From positions 1-10,459 of the forward strand of contig JARDZO010000206.1 of assembly GCA_029240815.1 (NCBI GenBank): DNA of 10,459 bases, read 5' to 3'. The notes beneath the pieces are model-generated. The model did not search any database, was not told where the DNA came from, and saw nothing but the letters and a program-made list of their open reading frames with translations. This DNA comes from Brevibacillus sp. GTDB lineage: Bacteria; Bacillota; Bacilli; Brevibacillales; Brevibacillaceae. Numbering within the stretch: the stretch's first letter is position 1; each line of letters starts with the position of its first letter. Below, one piece after another: positions 5,880 to 10,459 of this stretch. Position numbers and translations under genes: made by a program.

Positions 5880-7759
5880 ACGCGAAGATCCACTCCTTTG
5901 TAATCGGACATGATAGCTCCCTTGGCTCCATTCGCAATGGAAGACTTGGTCCGTTGTTCCGGAATGGGCTGCACGCGGACTGCTGAAAGGTGATAGCCGA
6001 CTCCCTGCATTTGCTCTGCAAAGCCACCCTTCATCCCTTGAACAAACATATCTACCCACGGTAAATCGTTGAATATTTGCAGATTGACGATCCGATTCAC
6101 AATACTCACATCAATCATGGTCGTCCCCATCGTCTGCAGTTCTAGATGGAAGAAGAGACGGCAGTTTTCTGCGTCTACTTGCCCGCCGCTTTTTTTCTTG
6201 GATTCGATCTGAACGTAGGCAGTCTCCTCCCCTTGCGCAGAGCGGATAGGGATTTGCATGACGATTTGGGATAGAGCTTGGTTCGTTGGTTGGAGCATCA
6301 TTAATTGTTGTCCGGTTACTTGTTGTAACAGCTGATCTGCTGCTTCGCGCAAAGCCGCTGGCACCGTGTGTGCTTGCGCCTGGCTGAGCTGCAGGAGCAT
6401 GGATTTTATCGATTCCATCTGTTTATGTGTGCCAACGTCTGCCGTATGTCCCGCCAAAGCTTGTCCCATTAAATCACGTTCATGCGCAATTCCCATCTGA
6501 CGGAACAACTCTTGAATTGGATGTGTACCAGAAGTTGCGCTAGGTAGAGCTCTGCTCGCAGTCTGCACGGTCATGGTCGCTCTCTGGATAGGGCCATCCG
6601 TTGATTGAGCGAAATGCTCTACTGGATTGCTTTGCGCAGCTTGTTGTTGTTGACCATTGACGTTGAGGACAGTAGTCTGGACGCCCCCCTGAGACTGCGC
6701 AGCTCCTCTTTGCAGGATACCACCTTGTGCTGGGATTTGGGTACCTCCTGCGGGTACATTCACGCTGTTTGCGAGGGTTCTACCATTCGTAGCGGTTGAT
6801 TCGGGCTGCAGCTGACTCTCTGTCTGCCCCTGACGAGTGAATTGGTTTGGAGAAAGGTCATGGGGCTTGTCTGCGGCAGTCATCGCTTGTTGAGTTGAGT
6901 AAGGTTGGGACATGGTATTCGCGGAAGAAGCACTCGCATTGACACCGCTAGCTGTCCGAGGTGGAATTTGAGAGGCTTGTCCCTCGACAGGCGTCCGGTT
7001 TACCTGGCTCTGTGTCGTACCCACTGGTTGTTCCGGTTCTCCCGTCTTTGCGATGTCCACTGGTAGTGCCTGGACCTTCTCTCTTACGTTCATCACCAGC
7101 TGCCGAACTACTCCATCTGCTTGCCCAGTCTGTCCTTTCTTTCCATTCGTTTGAGATGGTTGATTTGCTTCTGTTTCCTTGTCCAGGAATTGCGAAGCTT
7201 GCTGCAGAAAGTTCTGAATCACGTGACTGATCGGCTTTTCAGCCAAGAAAGCTTTCAAGCCTGCGACCGTATCCGGGGTAAGCGGCAAGTTCCTTTTTAC
7301 CGCCATCATGAATGCCTCCACTGTTGCGTCATCCGTGCCGAGACGAGTGGCGACCGCCGTGAAAGCCTGGACTGTTTCTTTCGTGACAGGTAAATTGGCA
7401 TTCATCAAAGCAGCGACAATAACCCTGCTCTCTTTTGTTTCAGGGAGGCCCAATGAACGGATTAACCCTTCCATCGAAGTCTCTTTGCCCGATCCCTCCA
7501 CCGGTGTATCCAGAACCTTCAAAGTCACGACATCAGCAGACGGCTGTACTTGGAGCCACGCCTTTTGTCCCTGTTCTAGCTTTGCTTCTAGCTTGGCCTG
7601 TACTTGAATCCCACCAATTTGAACGAGAGCCATACTGTCCGGGTATTGCTTGATCACAGTTCCTTTGAACACTTGTCCTGGTGTCAGTTCTACTGGTTTG
7701 GGTGCAGATACAGGTGCGCGTTGCACCAATGATTGAATCAACTGTGAAGGAGAAAACAT
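5876..7759 (-). CDS. FliK-like (hook-length control family) protein, YlqG-type
   Basis: This 627-residue protein has three parts. The N-terminus (about 1-110) includes LTPGQVFKGTVIKQYPDSMA and further beta-strand-like segments (ALVQIGGIQVQAKLEA). The middle (about 200-400) is low-complexity, rich in Q, S, T, A, G and P. The C-terminus (about 490-610) fits the FliK C-terminal domain: CRLFFHLELQTMGTTMIDVS, then VNLQIFNDLPWVDMFVQGMK and GYHLSAVRV. FliK proteins act as molecular rulers of the flagellar hook and trigger the FlhB export switch. This copy lies outside any flagellar operon, next to rnhB, as B. subtilis ylqG does, so a flagellar role is uncertain. There is no signal peptide or membrane segment. 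The ATG at 7759 has AGG close by and GGAGG further upstream. The start lies 42 bp from the rnhB stop with no terminator between. Confidence 0.88.
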   Translation of the reverse strand: MFSPSQLIQSLVQRAPVSAPKPVELTPGQVFKGTVIKQYPDSMALVQIGGIQVQAKLEAKLEQGQKAWLQVQPSADVVTLKVLDTPVEGSGKETSMEGLIRSLGLPETKESRVIVAALMNANLPVTKETVQAFTAVATRLGTDDATVEAFMMAVKRNLPLTPDTVAGLKAFLAEKPISHVIQNFLQQASQFLDKETEANQPSQTNGKKGQTGQADGVVRQLVMNVREKVQALPVDIAKTGEPEQPVGTTQSQVNRTPVEGQASQIPPRTASGVNASASSANTMSQPYSTQQAMTAADKPHDLSPNQFTRQGQTESQLQPESTATNGRTLANSVNVPAGGTQIPAQGGILQRGAAQSQGGVQTTVLNVNGQQQQAAQSNPVEHFAQSTDGPIQRATMTVQTASRALPSATSGTHPIQELFRQMGIAHERDLMGQALAGHTADVGTHKQMESIKSMLLQLSQAQAHTVPAALREAADQLLQQVTGQQLMMLQPTNQALSQIVMQIPIRSAQGEETAYVQIESKKKSGGQVDAENCRLFFHLELQTMGTTMIDVSIVNRIVNLQIFNDLPWVDMFVQGMKGGFAEQMQGVGYHLSAVRVQPIPEQRTKSSIANGAKGAIMSDYKGVDLRV

Positions 7760-7801
7760 CGTACCTCACACCTCCCGCTAGGCCAAAAAACAGTGAAGCG
7801 A

Positions 7802-8578
7802 TTACGCTTGCTCTTTTACGCCAGTGAACGTCATCCGGTGGATCGGCGTCGGTCCATAGCGTCCAATGGCAGCCAAATGCTCAGCTGTCCCATAGCCTGC
7901 ATGTTTATCGAATCCGTATTGTGGATATTCTTTTGAGAAATCCGCCATCATTCGGTCGCGCGTCACTTTGGCTACAATAGAAGCGGCTGCAATCGATACA
8001 CTTTTTCCGTCACCACCGATGATGGGGACTTGTTCACAAGTGAGTCCTGTCAGCTGTACAGCGTCAATCAGACAAGCATCAGGAGCTACAGAAGAACTCC
8101 TGATCGCTTTTCCCATCGCTTCTTTTGTTGCATTCAGGATATTGATCGCGTCTATCCGTACCGCATCCACGATTCCAATGCCCACGGAAATTGCATCTCG
8201 CATGATAATCTCGTAGTACGCTTCCCGGGTCGCAACGGGTACTTTCTTGGAATCATTCAAGCCTGGCAAGTAGAAATCTGCAGACAAACACACAGCAGCA
8301 GCCACGACGGGTCCTGCCAACGGGCCACGTCCAACCTCATCAACACCAAACAAATGTACATGCCCTTTGTCTCGGAGTTGTCGTTCGTATTGTGTCATTT
8401 CGTTCCACTGCAAGGCGAGCTTTTCCTGACGAGCGATCGCGGCTTCCTGCTGACGTGCAATATCCTGAACGCCAGCCCGCTTGTCTTCTTTTAACAATTG
8501 TAGGAAATCTCTAGGTAGTTCGTCCAGCTTTTCGATCCAAGCCCGTATTTCCTTTATCGACATTTCTCCAATATTCAT
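7802..8578 (-). CDS. rnhB: Ribonuclease HII
   Basis: RNase HII cuts RNA in RNA-DNA hybrids and starts removal of single ribonucleotides from DNA. The 258-residue protein has a helical N-terminal extension (1-75) typical of Bacillus-type RNase HII. The catalytic core follows: FGVDEVGRGPLAGPVVAAAV (77-96) with D80 and E81, CLIDAVQL (169-176) with D172, and GGDGKSVSIAAASIVAKVTRD (188-208) with D190 as the fourth metal ligand. The conserved YPQYGFDKHAGYGT follows. I choose the ATG at 8578, preceded by AAGGAG at 10 nt; the frame continues upstream to 8629 but without an SD, and 258 residues match the usual 255-260. A structured leader precedes it, and the FliK-like, FlhB-like and yraN genes follow in the same direction. 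Confidence 0.96.
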   Translation of the reverse strand: MNIGEMSIKEIRAWIEKLDELPRDFLQLLKEDKRAGVQDIARQQEAAIARQEKLALQWNEMTQYERQLRDKGHVHLFGVDEVGRGPLAGPVVAAAVCLSADFYLPGLNDSKKVPVATREAYYEIIMRDAISVGIGIVDAVRIDAINILNATKEAMGKAIRSSSVAPDACLIDAVQLTGLTCEQVPIIGGDGKSVSIAAASIVAKVTRDRMMADFSKEYPQYGFDKHAGYGTAEHLAAIGRYGPTPIHRMTFTGVKEQA

Positions 8579-8602
8579 TGATCCATTTCTCCTTATGTAC
8601 GT

Positions 8603-8620
8603 TAAAAACCCTCGACGAGG
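8603..8620 (-). terminator. Weak hairpin plus T run just before rnhB (possible attenuator)
   Basis: On the minus strand CCTC (8617-8620) and GAGG (8610-8613) form a short GC-rich stem with a GTC loop, followed by GGTTTTTAAC. It ends about 25 bp before the rnhB start and just upstream of AAGGAG. Four base pairs are few for an efficient terminator, so an attenuator role is only a possibility. Confidence 0.3.
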
Positions 8621-8623
8621 CCT

Positions 8624-8758
8624 GCTCATGGATGAGCGACCGCGCGTTTAAGTGGAAGGTTTCACCGAAGTGAATGCCAGAAGCGGACGCTGAGGTACTT
8701 CGTTATGCGCTCCAGAAAGTTTAATGCTGATTGCTATTACATAGAGAAGTACTTAAAC
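8624..8758 (-). other. Structured intergenic element between rbgA and rnhB (RNA leader or MITE-like)
   Basis: The 242-bp gap holds no gene but an unusual set of inverted repeats. GTTTAAGT (8646-8653) and ACTTAAAC (8751-8758) are perfect 8-bp ends of a 113-bp segment. Inside it lie GTACTTC/GAAGTAC (8695-8701, 8746-8752), a bulged TAATGC/GCTATTA hairpin (8722-8739), and a 5-bp hairpin capped by TTCG when read on the minus strand (8661-8674). Just outside is GCTCAT/ATGAGC (8624-8637). The nested layout fits a folded RNA transcribed ahead of rnhB. A small non-autonomous palindromic mobile element is the main alternative. I do not recognise a known riboswitch class. Confidence 0.45.
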
Positions 8759-8769
8759 TTTTCTACGCG

Positions 8770-8804
8770 AAAAAAAACCGCCTACCACGATTGATAGACA
8801 GGTT
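8770..8804 (-). terminator. Rho-independent terminator after rbgA
   Basis: On the minus strand AACCTGTCTA (8795-8804) pairs with TAGGCGGTT (8776-8784), with one bulged T and one G-T pair, followed by a run of eight T. It lies 17 bp after the rbgA stop. It separates rbgA from rnhB, so rnhB either has its own promoter or depends on readthrough. A T run on the other side means it could work in both directions. Confidence 0.8.
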
Positions 8805-8820
8805 TTTACTAACGCTCTAA

Positions 8821-9714
8821 TCACTCATATAACGAGAGTGGCTTGCCAATGGGCTCATCCATTTCCCAGTCGATCGGCCGCTCCACTGATACTTGACCCA
8901 GCTTTCCAGATCGCATCTCCCGCAAAAAGAGTTCTGCCGCCTTGTCGTAGTCGATGTTTCCACCTGAAACCAGACAACCGCGTTTCTTTCCGATCTCCTC
9001 GAGCATGGTTACCCGATCTTCTGGCAGCTCTTTCAGCTTGAATCGCTCCAGTAGCTGCTCCGGATAGTAGTGCATCATGTAACTGATGGCAAACAGGGCT
9101 ACTTCCGTAAAGTCAATCAGTTCGTCCTTGATCGCGCCACTAGCTGCGAGTCTCAGACCGACCATTTGATCTTCAAATTTAGGCCACAAAATCCCTGGCG
9201 TATCCAAAAGTTCGAGGGTATCCCCCATCTTCACCCATTGCTGTGCTTTTGTCACTGCAGGACGATCTCCCGTTTGCGCGACGGCACGTTTGGACAGGCG
9301 ATTGATCAAAGAGGACTTACCTACGTTCGGGATCCCCAGAATCATAATGCGGATGGCACGTCCCTGCATGCCTCGCTCTGTTCGCTTTGCCAGCATATCG
9401 CCAGCTAGCTCCTTGCACAGCTCGGGCAGTTTGTTGACCCCTTTACCGCTCAAGGCATCAATCGGCAGTGTGCGAATCCCCAGCCCACGGAAATAGGAAA
9501 TCCATTGATCCGTTACTTTTTCATCTGCCAGATCTGCTTTGTTTAATAAAATCAGCCTTGGTTTCTCACTGACAATCTCGTCAATCATCGGGTTTCGGCT
9601 GGATAGTGGAAGTCTTGCATCCAGTAATTCGATGACCACATCAATCAGTTTGAGCTTCTCCGTCACTTGACGGCGCGCCTTTGCCATGTGGCCCGGAAAC
9701 CATTGGATTGTCAT
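8821..9714 (-). CDS. rbgA: Ribosome biogenesis GTPase RbgA (YlqF)
   Basis: RbgA is an essential GTPase in B. subtilis that drives a late step of 50S subunit assembly. The 297-residue protein shows the circularly permuted motif order of the family: G4 NKAD (58-61), a DALSG G5-like segment (86-90), G1 GIPNVGKSS (127-135), the G2 threonine in PAVT (152-155) and G3 DTPG (171-174). The N-terminal WFPGHMAKARR contains His9, the residue described as catalytic in B. subtilis RbgA. The C-terminal 110 residues are the ANTAR-like helical rRNA-binding part. The length is close to the B. subtilis protein (282). The ATG at 9714 is preceded by AGGTGAG. It lies 46 bp after signal peptidase I with no terminator between, so the two are probably co-transcribed. 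Confidence 0.97.
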   Translation of the reverse strand: MTIQWFPGHMAKARRQVTEKLKLIDVVIELLDARLPLSSRNPMIDEIVSEKPRLILLNKADLADEKVTDQWISYFRGLGIRTLPIDALSGKGVNKLPELCKELAGDMLAKRTERGMQGRAIRIMILGIPNVGKSSLINRLSKRAVAQTGDRPAVTKAQQWVKMGDTLELLDTPGILWPKFEDQMVGLRLAASGAIKDELIDFTEVALFAISYMMHYYPEQLLERFKLKELPEDRVTMLEEIGKKRGCLVSGGNIDYDKAAELFLREMRSGKLGQVSVERPIDWEMDEPIGKPLSLYE

Positions 9715-9760
9715 GCTGTCTCACCTACCTTGAAGCTGTTCTTGCGTATTCCCTTACCTT

Positions 9761-10324
9761 TTACCTCGTCATGCGAATGTCCGCCATCGGCCAAAATGTG
9801 AATTCTGCCCTTCCGACGACCGTACTAATTGCGACGGGCCCGATTGCTCGGCTATCATGGCTGTTCAGACGATTGTCTCCCATGACGAAAATGTGGTCCG
9901 CAGGTATTTTTACAGGAGGAAAGTCATTTGTGAAAAACGGCTCTCCCTGCTTTTTCGCCTCTTCTTTATGTTGTGCAAGATAAGGCTCTTCTACTAGCTT
10001 GCCATTCACCAGAAGCTGATCGTTTTTGACTTCCACGGTGTCTCCCGCAACGGCGATGACTCGCTTAATATAATCGCGTGTTTTTTCCGCGTGGAACACA
10101 ATGATATCTCCTGGCCTCGGATCTCCCATATAATAAACGGCTTTGTTTACAACCAGTTTTTCATTGTTATGTAAGGTGGTTTCCATGGACTCGCCCTCTA
10201 CGATAAAGGGGGCGAAAAGGAAGGTCCGGATGAGAAACGCTAGGATAATCGCAATGACCAGCGCACGGGTCCATTCCCATAGCTCGTTTTTCTTGGCGCG
10301 GGTGGAGGTAACTTCTTCGCTCAT
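9761..10324 (-). CDS. lepB: Type I signal peptidase (SipS/LepB family)
   Basis: The enzyme removes signal peptides from secreted proteins on the outer face of the membrane. The 187-residue product has one N-terminal membrane anchor (about 19-39), the size and topology of Bacillus-type Sip proteins. The catalytic serine S46 lies in VEGESMETTL (42-51) and the catalytic lysine K87 in DYIKRVIAVAGD (84-95). The C-terminal signature is FVMGDNRLNSHDSRAIG (146-162). The ATG at 10324 has GGAGG 8 nt upstream. It lies between a terminator and rbgA, with which it probably shares a transcript. It could process the two signal-peptide-bearing proteins encoded in this window. Confidence 0.96.
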   Translation of the reverse strand: MSEEVTSTRAKKNELWEWTRALVIAIILAFLIRTFLFAPFIVEGESMETTLHNNEKLVVNKAVYYMGDPRPGDIIVFHAEKTRDYIKRVIAVAGDTVEVKNDQLLVNGKLVEEPYLAQHKEEAKKQGEPFFTNDFPPVKIPADHIFVMGDNRLNSHDSRAIGPVAISTVVGRAEFTFWPMADIRMTR

Positions 10325-10405
10325 GATCCGACCCTCCGTAAGTTAGCTCGTCCATCCTATTCAGACCTTGGACATGCAAAGTCTACTTGAAACTTGCCTA
10401 AATGG

Positions 10406-10440
10406 AAAAAAGAGGCCTGGCTAGCAGACCAGTCCTCTTT
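10406..10440 (-). terminator. Rho-independent terminator after the gene at the right edge
   Basis: On the minus strand AAAGAGGACTGG (10429-10440) pairs with CCAGGCCTCTTT (10409-10420) with a single mismatch and an 8-nt loop, followed by six T. It lies directly after a TAA at 10442-10444. No clear promoter for signal peptidase I is visible in 10325-10405. Confidence 0.9.
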
Positions 10441-10441
10441 C

Positions 10442-10459
10442 TTATGCGTTAGCAAACGC
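10442..10459 (-). CDS. Last codons of an upstream gene, probably ribosomal protein L19
   Basis: On the minus strand the window edge reads GCG TTT GCT AAC GCA TAA (AFANA, stop), directly followed by a strong terminator. From gene order in related Firmicutes (rplS before signal peptidase and rbgA) this should be the end of rplS. However, AFANA is not the IKE(I)R-type ending I remember for L19, and the bases also form a small hairpin (GCGTT/AACGC). The identity rests on context alone. Confidence 0.3.
   Translation of the reverse strand, partial: AFANA

Noticed and set aside
5880..6059. Longer N-terminus for the FlhB-like gene
   Set aside because: It overlaps the FliK C-terminal domain in another frame and matches nothing; the ATGA overlap at 5876-5879 is the natural start.
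1..10459. CRISPR arrays, tRNA or rRNA genes, insertion sequences, prophage genes
   Set aside because: None seen: no regular short repeats with spacers, no cloverleaf-like sequence and no transposase or integrase reading frame.

Overview
The window looks like a chromosomal segment of a Gram-positive, spore-former-type Firmicute, most likely Brevibacillus or a close relative. That is an inference from gene order (rplS end, signal peptidase I, rbgA, rnhB, FliK-like, FlhB-like, yraN, with comM further on), from strong GGAGG-type ribosome binding sites, and from protein style. No database search was possible. Almost everything lies on the minus strand, so the text below follows transcription from right to left.

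Region A (about 10459 to 5218) is a conserved housekeeping block. It starts with the last codons of a gene that is probably rplS and a strong terminator. Type I signal peptidase and the ribosome-assembly GTPase RbgA follow, then a terminator. An unusually structured 240-bp leader precedes rnhB (RNase HII), which leads into a tightly packed group: a 627-residue FliK-like protein, a 97-residue stand-alone FlhB C-terminal domain, and yraN. The last three are joined by 4-bp ATGA overlaps, which indicates translational coupling. A T-rich terminator about 115 bp beyond yraN ends the block.

Region B (about 5100 to 657) looks like accessory material placed between yraN and comM, which are often close together in related bacteria (from memory). 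It holds one plus-strand gene for a short soluble methyl-accepting chemotaxis protein with a sigma-D-like -10 upstream. The minus-strand genes are a secreted protein of five tandem Big2 immunoglobulin-like repeats, a secreted 230-residue beta-rich protein of unknown family, a compact signal peptidase II (LspA), and a 49-residue membrane protein. Strong terminators separate most of these, so it is a group of mostly single-gene units.

Region C (656 to 1) is the first 218 codons of a ComM/YifB-type AAA+ protein that runs off the left edge just before its Walker A motif.

The main unexplained signal is the structured segment between rbgA and rnhB. An 8-bp long-range inverted repeat encloses nested hairpins, including a UUCG-capped one, and a hairpin plus T run lies just before the rnhB ribosome binding site. 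It could be an RNA leader/attenuator or a small palindromic mobile element. Other points of note are the FlhB-like domain without the NPTH self-cleavage motif, the LspA with no lipoprotein substrate nearby, and the unanchored Big2 array.
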